From positions 1 through 64,000 of the forward strand of contig NZ_NRRB01000007.1 in the NCBI RefSeq assembly GCF_002282895.1: a stretch of DNA of 64,000 bases, written 5' to 3'. A model generated the notes under the pieces. That model worked only from the letters and a program-made list of their open reading frames with translations. It did not search any database and had not been told where the DNA came from. Numbering within the stretch: the stretch's first letter is position 1; the number at the start of each line of letters is the position of its first letter. Made by a program: the position numbers and the translations under genes. Shown piece by piece: positions 41,789 to 49,874 of the stretch. This DNA is from Paraferrimonas haliotis (GTDB lineage Bacteria; Pseudomonadota; Gammaproteobacteria; Enterobacterales; Shewanellaceae).

Positions 41789-43825
41789 TTAACTATCACC
41801 TTGCAACTCTGGTGCCGGCACAATAAGACCGCGAGTACGCCACCGATTACCATTCACAAGTGCTTCAAAATCAAATCCATTAGAGAGAGTCAGATTGTCC
41901 GCATGGTCAGTCACTATAATTTGCGGACTAAAGCCATTGCTTAATTGGAGGTCATTGCAATAAATCGATAGCTGGCTGAATAAGTTTTCAACGGCTTTTA
42001 TATCCTCATCAATATTTTGATCCACACTGTGGATCTTGCGCTGTTCTGCTTCTTGTTTCTTTTGTTCTTCGAAGGTTGCAGAGTTATCACGGTTAAAATT
42101 AGGGAAATATACCTGTGTTGGTTGGTCTAAGAAAAGCACTGAAGGTATGGCACACTTTTCACCTAATTCAACGAAATACTTGTGCAAAGCCAAAAATAAC
42201 GTTATATGACAATAAAGCCAGTTTGCACCGCTACCCATTGAACGAAGGTAGATTTTTTCGTTTTCGGGCGTTAAATGATAAAGGTCGAATGTCTCAAATG
42301 AGAAATGGAGGTTAATTGGTTTATAGCTTGCCTCAAATTCAAAATGGCTACCTATGCTGGCCATATATTCGTTTACCTTAAGCGATGCAGCTGCCAAACC
42401 TTTTTGCACATCGTATTCTTTTAGTGCATCAGTAATCTTCTTGAGCTTCCTCTTTAACTCTTTGATTTCTCCATCAAGTTCAGCATCATCAGCCATATTT
42501 AAGGTATCAAGAAGTGCAAACAGCTTGGCTTTTTGCATTATAATGCTTTCATACAAGCTCTTCTGTTCGGCTAACTGCTGATTTACTTTCTCAATTTCAG
42601 CTATTTGTTGATTGAGATCGGTTAGCAACTTACTAACAATCTCTGTATCACGCTGTACTTCAATTAAAGATGATTGAAACTTTGCTTTCATAGGACGAGC
42701 TTGAGCAAGATTCCCCGATACTTTCGTAATGGCCTGTTGAAGCTTCTCTGCACTTTGTCGCAAGTTGTCTTTTTCGGTATGGCAGAATGGGCAAACCGTG
42801 GCGGAAATATGAACATGCTGAGGTGAGTTAAAGCGTTTTACATTCTCAACAAATAGCTCTTCTTCCTGGATGTGTTTATTAATAGATGCAGCTTGACGCT
42901 GCAACTTTCGTAACTCAGAAGTTTTTTGATTGCGCGCCAGTTTCAACTGCTCATACCGTTGTGTCATCGCATCGGAACTGTGAACGATTTTCTCGGCAAC
43001 TATGATGCTATCTAGCTGATCCTTTGCATCTTGAGGATGCTGGAGCACCTTTGTCAGAGATATAGGCTCATCTTTAAAACCCATTAAAGCGTAAAGCTGA
43101 CTTAATACAGGGGCGACTTTTTGTTTGTAGCTTTCTGATGTGCGTTTATTGGTTTCTTTTTGCCGTTCTAAACGTTTTACGTCTGTGCTTAACCGCTCTT
43201 TTTCTTGTGATAAGTGAAAGAACTTTTGATCGACAAGTCCTAAAAATATCTTTGTATGTTCAATTGCCTGATCGCGCTTTTCCTTTTCATCGAATCGATA
43301 AAACAACGCATGCTTATTGGCAACCAAGTTTTGATGCTGAAGCATAAAAGATGTAAAACTACGCACCGATGGTGTAGGTGCTTTTTGATTAAATCTCCTG
43401 TTAGCTCTCGCGGCTAAAGATTCATCAACATCATCAATATCTAGGAAAAAGTCTCTTAAATGCTTCTTAAACTCGTTTAACGGACGAAAATAGCTAGAAC
43501 TAAAATATTCGCGATCAATCTCTTCCGAATCGAATGCGTCAACACGACGGAAAAATGCTTTTGTTGCAAGATTGGGGTCTCTGGCAATCACCATATCTTG
43601 TTCATTAACAGCAAGCGCAACATAGTAAATTGCAGCACTGTTTGTAATCACACCTTTTGGAATGGTGTTCTCATCGCTGCCAAAGCAATAATCAAAAATT
43701 TCAATTAAGGCACTTTTACCGGTTGATGATTTACCGGTAACCACATTGAGCCCTGCTTGAAAATTAACAGGGTGTTTAAGACCTTGCTGGTCAATCACGC
43801 CTATTTCATGAATAAGTGTTTTCAT
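41789..43825 (-). CDS. DUF3732 SMC-like ATPase of an ABC-three-component-type system
   Basis: 678 residues. Walker A GKSSTGKS lies at 31-38 and Walker B-like VLFLDQPTQVYF at about 575, with a signature-like RSMGSGANWLY before it. Between them is a long coiled coil (about 200-480) broken by a CPFC motif that may form a zinc hook. This SMC/RecN-like layout with FLDQP instead of the usual DE is typical of DUF3732 ATPases in ABC-three-component conflict systems. It is the last gene of the operon and overlaps the middle component by 4 nt. Confidence 0.85.
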   Translation of the reverse strand: MKTLIHEIGVIDQQGLKHPVNFQAGLNVVTGKSSTGKSALIEIFDYCFGSDENTIPKGVITNSAAIYYVALAVNEQDMVIARDPNLATKAFFRRVDAFDSEEIDREYFSSSYFRPLNEFKKHLRDFFLDIDDVDESLAARANRRFNQKAPTPSVRSFTSFMLQHQNLVANKHALFYRFDEKEKRDQAIEHTKIFLGLVDQKFFHLSQEKERLSTDVKRLERQKETNKRTSESYKQKVAPVLSQLYALMGFKDEPISLTKVLQHPQDAKDQLDSIIVAEKIVHSSDAMTQRYEQLKLARNQKTSELRKLQRQAASINKHIQEEELFVENVKRFNSPQHVHISATVCPFCHTEKDNLRQSAEKLQQAITKVSGNLAQARPMKAKFQSSLIEVQRDTEIVSKLLTDLNQQIAEIEKVNQQLAEQKSLYESIIMQKAKLFALLDTLNMADDAELDGEIKELKRKLKKITDALKEYDVQKGLAAASLKVNEYMASIGSHFEFEASYKPINLHFSFETFDLYHLTPENEKIYLRSMGSGANWLYCHITLFLALHKYFVELGEKCAIPSVLFLDQPTQVYFPNFNRDNSATFEEQKKQEAEQRKIHSVDQNIDEDIKAVENLFSQLSIYCNDLQLSNGFSPQIIVTDHADNLTLSNGFDFEALVNGNRWRTRGLIVPAPELQGDS

Positions 43826-44274
43826 CGCGGTTTCACTCCTAAAAACGCATAAATCTCGACCACTGAGTGACCACTAAACAACCGGCCTAACCTTTCTGCA
43901 CTCTTTTTAGTGATAAAGCCGGAGACAGCCTCATCACATTTCGTTAGAGATAGCCGCTGCTCATTAACGAATAACCAGTCGTTGACTAAACAATATTGAA
44001 TACACTGCTCTGTGAGGGTTTGAAAACCTTCAATCCGCTCTTGTAGGTCATAGAGTTTTGCTCTGTCGTCAAATACAGACCAGATAGAGCTTCGCTTGTT
44101 CGAGTTTAACAACTTATGGCTGTATATCGGATGACTACAAAGCGGTATGACCAACTGGGCAAGCAACAAATTGTTCTCGGATTCCTCTAGGGCAGTATAA
44201 AAAGAGGCCAAGTATGGCCCATACTCAAATGGGTTGTACTTTAATTCATATAGAGCATCGATAATGCTACTCAT
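43822..44274 (-). CDS. Middle component of the ABC-three-component-type system
   Basis: 150 residues, mostly helical with no catalytic motif that I can see. The size, the four-base ATGA overlaps with both flanking genes, and the position between a putative effector and a DUF3732 ATPase fit the small middle component of ABC-three-component systems. This component is thought to bridge ATPase and effector. The assignment rests on context more than on sequence. Confidence 0.72.
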   Translation of the reverse strand: MSSIIDALYELKYNPFEYGPYLASFYTALEESENNLLLAQLVIPLCSHPIYSHKLLNSNKRSSIWSVFDDRAKLYDLQERIEGFQTLTEQCIQYCLVNDWLFVNEQRLSLTKCDEAVSGFITKKSAERLGRLFSGHSVVEIYAFLGVKPR

Positions 44275-45398
44275 GGCTCAACCTTCCATTTCAAATCACG
44301 CTCGTCATCGTCCATTGCGTCATGGATAAGGCCATTTTTATATTCAATTGGCGGAATATCGTTACCCATGTTGAGTGGCTGCTCTTGCATGGTCTTGTTG
44401 TAAAGTAACTTTGAGCTTTTAATTGCATCAACCGACTCAAGTTGAGCACTTGAATACGAAAGCTTGTATTTTTTTACCAATTGATTTTGATAAGTTACCG
44501 TTTTTTCTTTATACAAGGGATATTCATCAAGCTGTTCTAAAAATGAGTTTTGCAACTCTAGCCAATTACCTACGGCATCGGGGATCATTGCGTGATGCTC
44601 TATCTCAGCTATTTTTTGAACAAAAAGTTTATCTTGATGTAGTTCCACCTCAAGGTCTGATGCTTCATAGCCTGAGAATACTGGGAAAGTAAATTCCCTT
44701 TTACATAAAAGAGCTGTTAACTCTTCACACTTAGCCCTAAAAGCCTGCTGACTAATACTCCATGAATGCTGCGTTGCCTGTGCATACACAAAACCAACTA
44801 ACCCCTGAAGGTAACTACTTAAATTATTCTTAGGAATGCCTACAGGTTTAGCCAAAATACACTGTTCTAAATCCTGTGCGTTATCGGCCTCGGTAAACAA
44901 GGTTACTTTATCAAGTACACTTTTTAGCAGAGCTTCATTACAAGCCATCACGGCTTTTTGTAGTTTGATAATTTCTGATGGATTTTCAGCATTCCTCTTA
45001 TCTTCTGGACGGCTAAAGAAAATATCTTTCAATACTTGTAAACGTTGCTCAGCAGTTTGGATGTTCCAATTCTTCAGCTTGGTTGTTGCACCAAAAGCCT
45101 GTGTGGTATGCAGTACCAAAACACCATATTGAGTATGATCGAAATCGGGAGCTAACCAGTTCTTAAGCGTTTTCCAGAGGTTTTCATGGTGGTCAGTAAG
45201 TGCTGCCGAATAGTCTTTCACTTCCGTTTGAGATGAAGTTAAAGTATTAGGGGAAATAAGGCTCACATCACCGTCTTTTTCAAACCAAATAGATTGACCT
45301 TCTTCCAATACAAAGCACTTTTCCAAGCCAATCAGCACCTGGTAATGAAAGGCTAAAGCGGTTGTTAACGCGGCATTTTTAGTCTGACCACCACTCAT
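44271..45398 (-). CDS. Putative nuclease effector of the ABC-three-component-type system
   Basis: 375 residues. The N-terminus (ALTTALAFHYQVLIGLEKCF, then IWFEKDGDVSL, then SQTEVKDYSAAL) has the layout of Cap4/DUF4297-like restriction-endonuclease-fold nucleases: Asp44, then Glu59-x-Lys61 as a possible D-ExK site. The rest is helical and unassigned. It begins 9 nt after the hsdS stop, so it is transcribed with the type I restriction genes. Cleavage of DNA by this protein is inferred. Confidence 0.7.
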   Translation of the reverse strand: MSGGQTKNAALTTALAFHYQVLIGLEKCFVLEEGQSIWFEKDGDVSLISPNTLTSSQTEVKDYSAALTDHHENLWKTLKNWLAPDFDHTQYGVLVLHTTQAFGATTKLKNWNIQTAEQRLQVLKDIFFSRPEDKRNAENPSEIIKLQKAVMACNEALLKSVLDKVTLFTEADNAQDLEQCILAKPVGIPKNNLSSYLQGLVGFVYAQATQHSWSISQQAFRAKCEELTALLCKREFTFPVFSGYEASDLEVELHQDKLFVQKIAEIEHHAMIPDAVGNWLELQNSFLEQLDEYPLYKEKTVTYQNQLVKKYKLSYSSAQLESVDAIKSSKLLYNKTMQEQPLNMGNDIPPIEYKNGLIHDAMDDDERDLKWKVEP

Positions 45399-45407
45399 AC
45401 TCCCTCC

Positions 45408-46592
45408 TTAGAGCTCGCCTTTAAATGCTGAATCGAGAATTGATGCTTTTAGTTGGTTCAATGACGTAATTTCTGCTGTCACTCCAGCTTCCAAATTCCG
45501 GCTTTTATTTACTAATTGCCCAACTTTATCAACAATATCATTCTGAATAGCTTTACTCGGAACTGGGATAAGGTATTTCTCTAACGCCTTTTTATTTACC
45601 CCTGACTGACCAGCTGCCCTTTGAGAAATGCCAATAACATAGTTCTGTATTGACGGTGACTGAAGGAACCAAAATAGGTAGTCCTTTGTTAAAACATCTT
45701 CATTAGGTACAGCTTTCATCAAAGCAACGTTATAAGCGCCATCAAGCCCTCTCAATATCTGAAATACTGGCGGTCCATAGCGTCCAATCATCACATCATC
45801 TTTCGTACAGAATTTCTTCGTTGATGCGCTATCGACATAAACAATATGGTTATCAGTCTTATAATCACGAATCTGAATTAATCGAACATAGCCTTCTTTC
45901 TGAACATCAGAAAATTGTGATTTTGGAGGCTGTGAACCACCGATAAAATCAACCACCTCCGTTAGTGGCACAGAATCACAATCCGACAGTTTAAAAAATT
46001 CATCTAATACACTGTCGAACAGTTGTTTAGATAAATCGAGCTTGCTCTGTAAATGCTCGATGGCGGTGTCGATACGGGTGAGAAGTGCATCGAGTTTTTC
46101 GACGATGCGTATTTGTTCCGTTAGTGGTGGTGTAGGAATGTCGATTTCACGAACATAAGCTTGACTAATATTTGGCTGCGCTCCACCAAAGCTATCTTCG
46201 ATGATCTTTTTTCTTTGAGATAGCAAATAGTAACGTAAAAAATCTCTTGCCAATAACTGGTCATCTTGACTTATGCAGCAAACCGCTTGATTAGTCGCGG
46301 CATCATAAGTTAAAACCCCAAGCTTACCCGCTGTTGCTCCATATAAGGCAAGCAACAAGCTTTCCTTTGGAAAAAGTTTTGCTGAGGAATTTTTCAACCC
46401 TACTTCGGTAATAAATTCTTCATTTTTTTCAACTCTGCTATCACCTAACTCTCCAGATTTTACCCAGGGAATTGAGCCTCCCCAATAATCCTTATTTGAG
46501 CGTGACGGAGTTCCCCCACTGGTTGTCTTAGCCAATTCACTTAGCTTTCTCCAGCTCCACCCGTCCGGCAATGAATATAAAACCGGCTCCAT
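45408..46592 (-). CDS. hsdS: Type I restriction-modification specificity subunit
   Basis: 394 residues with two target-recognition domains (about 1-155 and 205-350). They are separated by conserved helices (LTEQIRIVEKLDALLTRIDT at 158-177) and followed by a second helix set (SLNQLKASILDSAFKGEL). Each TRD opens with the usual GWSWRKLSEL- or VPLTEVVDFI-type segment and contains TSGGTPS / GGSQPP loops. The two TRDs should recognise the two halves of a bipartite site. It begins 2 nt after hsdM. Confidence 0.93.
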   Translation of the reverse strand: MEPVLYSLPDGWSWRKLSELAKTTSGGTPSRSNKDYWGGSIPWVKSGELGDSRVEKNEEFITEVGLKNSSAKLFPKESLLLALYGATAGKLGVLTYDAATNQAVCCISQDDQLLARDFLRYYLLSQRKKIIEDSFGGAQPNISQAYVREIDIPTPPLTEQIRIVEKLDALLTRIDTAIEHLQSKLDLSKQLFDSVLDEFFKLSDCDSVPLTEVVDFIGGSQPPKSQFSDVQKEGYVRLIQIRDYKTDNHIVYVDSASTKKFCTKDDVMIGRYGPPVFQILRGLDGAYNVALMKAVPNEDVLTKDYLFWFLQSPSIQNYVIGISQRAAGQSGVNKKALEKYLIPVPSKAIQNDIVDKVGQLVNKSRNLEAGVTAEITSLNQLKASILDSAFKGEL

Positions 46593-46594
46593 GC

Positions 46595-48073
46595 TTATTT
46601 CTCCGCCAACAGGTTTTCAATTTCATCCAACAGCCCTGATACCAGCTTTTCTTTGGTACGGATCTGCTTAAGAATATCGCTTGGCGCTAAATGCTCGGCA
46701 TCTTTCTGCTTGGCAGGGTTTTTAGCGGATAGGTCATAGTCTTCAGCCAGTTTGCTGGCTGAAACTATCCAGGAACGTTCGGTCGTCTCACGGCTGGTAT
46801 ACAGCTCAACAAACTCTTTTAAGTGGTCATCGGTAATAGGTTTGTTTTTGGTGAGCTTTTGCTCAGGCTCACATTCGTAGTACCAGACATCGCTGGTGCC
46901 GCCGTTACGCTCAAAAAACAGTACGTTGGTTTTTACGCCCGAATACGGCAAAAACACCCCGGCAGGCAGGCTTAAAATGGTGTGCAGGTTAAAGTTTTCC
47001 AGTAGTTCTTGTTTGACTTGTTTAAACGCACTGTTGGTTTGGAACAGCACGCCTTCTGGCACTACGATGGCTGCCTTGCCGCCACTTTTTAGGGTTTTCA
47101 TGAAGTGTTGTAAAAACAGCAATTCAGTAGCGTTACTTTGGATAGGGAAGTTTTGCTGAATTTGTGACTTCTCTTTACCACCAAAAGGTGGGTTAGCCAG
47201 AATAATGTCGTAACGGTCTTTTTCCTGAATATCACGGATATTCTGAGTCAGGGTATTACCACGGAATAGGTTGGGGGACTCGATGCCATGCAAAATCATG
47301 TTCATCATACCCATTACATAAGCCAATGAGGTTTTCTCAAAGCCGAAGAAGGTATCACGCTGGATAAAGTCCCATTGCTCGGTAGAAAGCGCACTCTTTT
47401 TTGCTTTCAGGTGGTCAAAGGCTTCCACTAAAAATCCGCACGAGCCAGCCGCTGCATCGTAAATGGTTTGCCCGGCTTGCGGGTCAATGGCCTTAATCAT
47501 GGCTCGCACCACTGGGCGCGGGGTATAAAACTCGCCCGCATAGCCTCCGGCATCCCCCATGTTTTGCAGTAAGCCTTCATAGACCAGCGAGAGTTCAAAC
47601 ATTTCATCACTGGACTGGAAATTCAGTGTGTCGATAATATCCAGCACTTCACGCAAAGTATGGCCAGAGGCTACCTTGTTATCTAAATACTGGAAGATGG
47701 CACCAATTTTATAGGCGAATGATTTAGGGTCGGAGCCCGTAATGGCGGCATTGGCAAAGCTCTTTAAGTACGGAAACAACTCGTTATTCACATAATCCGT
47801 CAAGTCATCGCCCGTGCGAACTTTGTTAATGTCTAGCTTGCCCTCAGCATTTTTCGGGCAGGCCCAATTTGACCAGCGGTGTTCGTCATCCAAAACCGGT
47901 TGATAGGCTTTACCTGACAGTACCGCTTCATCTTCTTTTTCAGACTCATAATCATCCAAAAATTTTAAGAACAATACCCAAGAGGTTTGCTCGGTATAGT
48001 GCATAGCACCGCTAATGCCATCGTCGCGGCGCAGTATGTCGGTAATTCGGTCTATTTTCTGTTGTAGTGACAT
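46595..48073 (-). CDS. hsdM: Type I DNA methyltransferase subunit (N6-adenine)
   Basis: 492 residues. An N-terminal HsdM helical domain (SLQQKIDRITDILRRDDGIS) precedes the methylase domain with SAM motif I DAAAGSCGF (206-214) and catalytic motif IV NPPF (294-297). With HsdS it forms the modification enzyme. It is 3 nt downstream of an AAA ATPase gene that separates it from hsdR. Confidence 0.95.
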   Translation of the reverse strand: MSLQQKIDRITDILRRDDGISGAMHYTEQTSWVLFLKFLDDYESEKEDEAVLSGKAYQPVLDDEHRWSNWACPKNAEGKLDINKVRTGDDLTDYVNNELFPYLKSFANAAITGSDPKSFAYKIGAIFQYLDNKVASGHTLREVLDIIDTLNFQSSDEMFELSLVYEGLLQNMGDAGGYAGEFYTPRPVVRAMIKAIDPQAGQTIYDAAAGSCGFLVEAFDHLKAKKSALSTEQWDFIQRDTFFGFEKTSLAYVMGMMNMILHGIESPNLFRGNTLTQNIRDIQEKDRYDIILANPPFGGKEKSQIQQNFPIQSNATELLFLQHFMKTLKSGGKAAIVVPEGVLFQTNSAFKQVKQELLENFNLHTILSLPAGVFLPYSGVKTNVLFFERNGGTSDVWYYECEPEQKLTKNKPITDDHLKEFVELYTSRETTERSWIVSASKLAEDYDLSAKNPAKQKDAEHLAPSDILKQIRTKEKLVSGLLDEIENLLAEK

Positions 48074-48076
48074 GGT

Positions 48077-49873
48077 TTATAGTTTTCCGATAATAAAATT
48101 GTACATATTGGTGATGTCTTCGCTGATTTCGTCTGGCGGAATCAGGTCGATATAGGCTTGGAGTTTTGCAGGGTCTAAGCCTTCGCCATCTGTGTTAATC
48201 AGCGGGTTGATAATGTCTTTGACGTTCATCCTACGAATATCGTCGTTATCACCAGGATTATTGGACTGAAGGTGATTGCGCTGCGCAATATCACCATTGT
48301 TTATTTGGCCAAGCAGATTGTGGTGCGCCAATGCGGTGTATGAGAGCAAATAGTTTTTGATTTCACGGCGTTTCCAAGCCAATAGATATGGCGATACGTT
48401 GGTGCCACGAGGCCATTGAATGGCATTTAGCAACTCACGGTACACTTGCCCGTTCACTTGAACGCCATTGGCAGCATTCCAGTCCAATGCCGCCTCGTCT
48501 CGATCACAAATTAGGAAAATCTGTGTTGTTACAAGTGGTGATTCAATCTTGCTTAAGCCATGTAACCAATCTATTTTGCCCTTGCCAAAGGTTTCGTTAG
48601 CAGTAGCGTAGCTGGACGACTTTTTCATGGCATGCACAGTGGCTAGACGGTTTATATCTAGCCCTGCACGTGCAGCAAGTTTGGTAAAAATAATCCAATC
48701 GTTGTAGTCATCTAATAAGGCGATGTTAGGCAGCTTGCCACACACCTCAAATTCAACGGATTTGGCACGAGAAAGTACACTGAGTCGGGAGATTAGCTGT
48801 TTGATTTTGTCGTCTTCATTGATTCGGCCGTGTTCTACAACTTTCAGATGTTCTATGCGGTTTTCTTTTGCAGAAATAGAATCCAACAGGTGTGTCGTAG
48901 TAATCGCATGGCCTTGTATGCTGTGTAATAGAGACCATAGTTTCTCTACGTTTTTGTAGTGCAGGTGCGAATCTGCTTCATCAAACAGGAATAGCGTATT
49001 CGGTGCATCAAAAAGGTCTATCAACGCGTATAGAAAGAGCAGCTGGTATTCACCGTCGCTTAACTGGTCAAGCTCTATTCCATCTTTAAAAACGAGTTTG
49101 TAGCCTTGTTTGTCTATGAAGTAATCGTTATCCGCCGCTTGGGTAAAAAAACTCACTTCAGGATCAAAAGCTGTATTTTGAGCCTGAGTATTTGCTTCAC
49201 CGGCCTCAATACCTTCTTCACCTGCTTGTGGCTGTCTTGGGTAATCGAACGAAACATCGATCAATCGGCTTGCTGGTATTTCAATGGTTCGCTTACGTAG
49301 CGGTTGCTCAAACTCATAATCATTTGAGACAAATGTGTTGATGAAGCTATCTAACGAACGGAAATAGGGCGTATTTCGTAGCGTATCAACCTCACCACTT
49401 TCTTCACGCTTCAGAGCGTCCTGAACTCGATTGACATAGTTTTTATCAATTTTGAATGCGCATTTTAAGCACGTAGTTTGGTCATCGCCTGCAAATGCCG
49501 ACTCAGTAACATAACCTCTTTCGCGCAAAAAAGAGCGAACTTTGCCACTACGTTTAGTCGCTGTTGCGAGGAAAATGAGTAATTTTGACCAGGGCTTGTC
49601 AAAGTAAAGGCACTCTAACCCCAACCCTCTGCCAGCTTGACGCTCGCGTTTTAAGTAAATACCAAACTTTTCAGAGTAATTTTCATTCTGCCCTGAAGAA
49701 AAGCACACCACATTTAGGTGGTGATGTGCGCGTTTGTTTAACCGCTCTTCAAATACTGACTGCAAGATACTGGATTTACCACTGCCATTTTCACCAATTA
49801 AAGTAGCAACCTTATTGATGTTTAAGGTTTGTGGCTGGTCGTGCAAGAGGTTAGGTGCGAGTATTAATTCCAT
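48077..49873 (-). CDS. OLD-like AAA/ABC-type ATPase inserted in the type I RM operon
   Basis: 598 residues. Walker A GENGSGKS (27-34), a signature-like LSDGEYQLLFLYAL (about 275) and Walker B LFLFDEADSHLH (about 298) are followed by an ATPase histidine loop (ITTTHLLDS). The C-terminal part has a TOPRIM-like DxD motif in FLICDRDEAALDW (about 470), preceded by NIALLDDYNDWIIFTKLA where OLD-family nucleases have their first acidic motif. That first glutamate is not obvious, so nuclease activity is uncertain. It lies 1 nt after hsdR and 3 nt before hsdM. Confidence 0.78.
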   Translation of the reverse strand: MELILAPNLLHDQPQTLNINKVATLIGENGSGKSSILQSVFEERLNKRAHHHLNVVCFSSGQNENYSEKFGIYLKRERQAGRGLGLECLYFDKPWSKLLIFLATATKRSGKVRSFLRERGYVTESAFAGDDQTTCLKCAFKIDKNYVNRVQDALKREESGEVDTLRNTPYFRSLDSFINTFVSNDYEFEQPLRKRTIEIPASRLIDVSFDYPRQPQAGEEGIEAGEANTQAQNTAFDPEVSFFTQAADNDYFIDKQGYKLVFKDGIELDQLSDGEYQLLFLYALIDLFDAPNTLFLFDEADSHLHYKNVEKLWSLLHSIQGHAITTTHLLDSISAKENRIEHLKVVEHGRINEDDKIKQLISRLSVLSRAKSVEFEVCGKLPNIALLDDYNDWIIFTKLAARAGLDINRLATVHAMKKSSSYATANETFGKGKIDWLHGLSKIESPLVTTQIFLICDRDEAALDWNAANGVQVNGQVYRELLNAIQWPRGTNVSPYLLAWKRREIKNYLLSYTALAHHNLLGQINNGDIAQRNHLQSNNPGDNDDIRRMNVKDIINPLINTDGEGLDPAKLQAYIDLIPPDEISEDITNMYNFIIGKL

Positions 49874-49874
49874 T

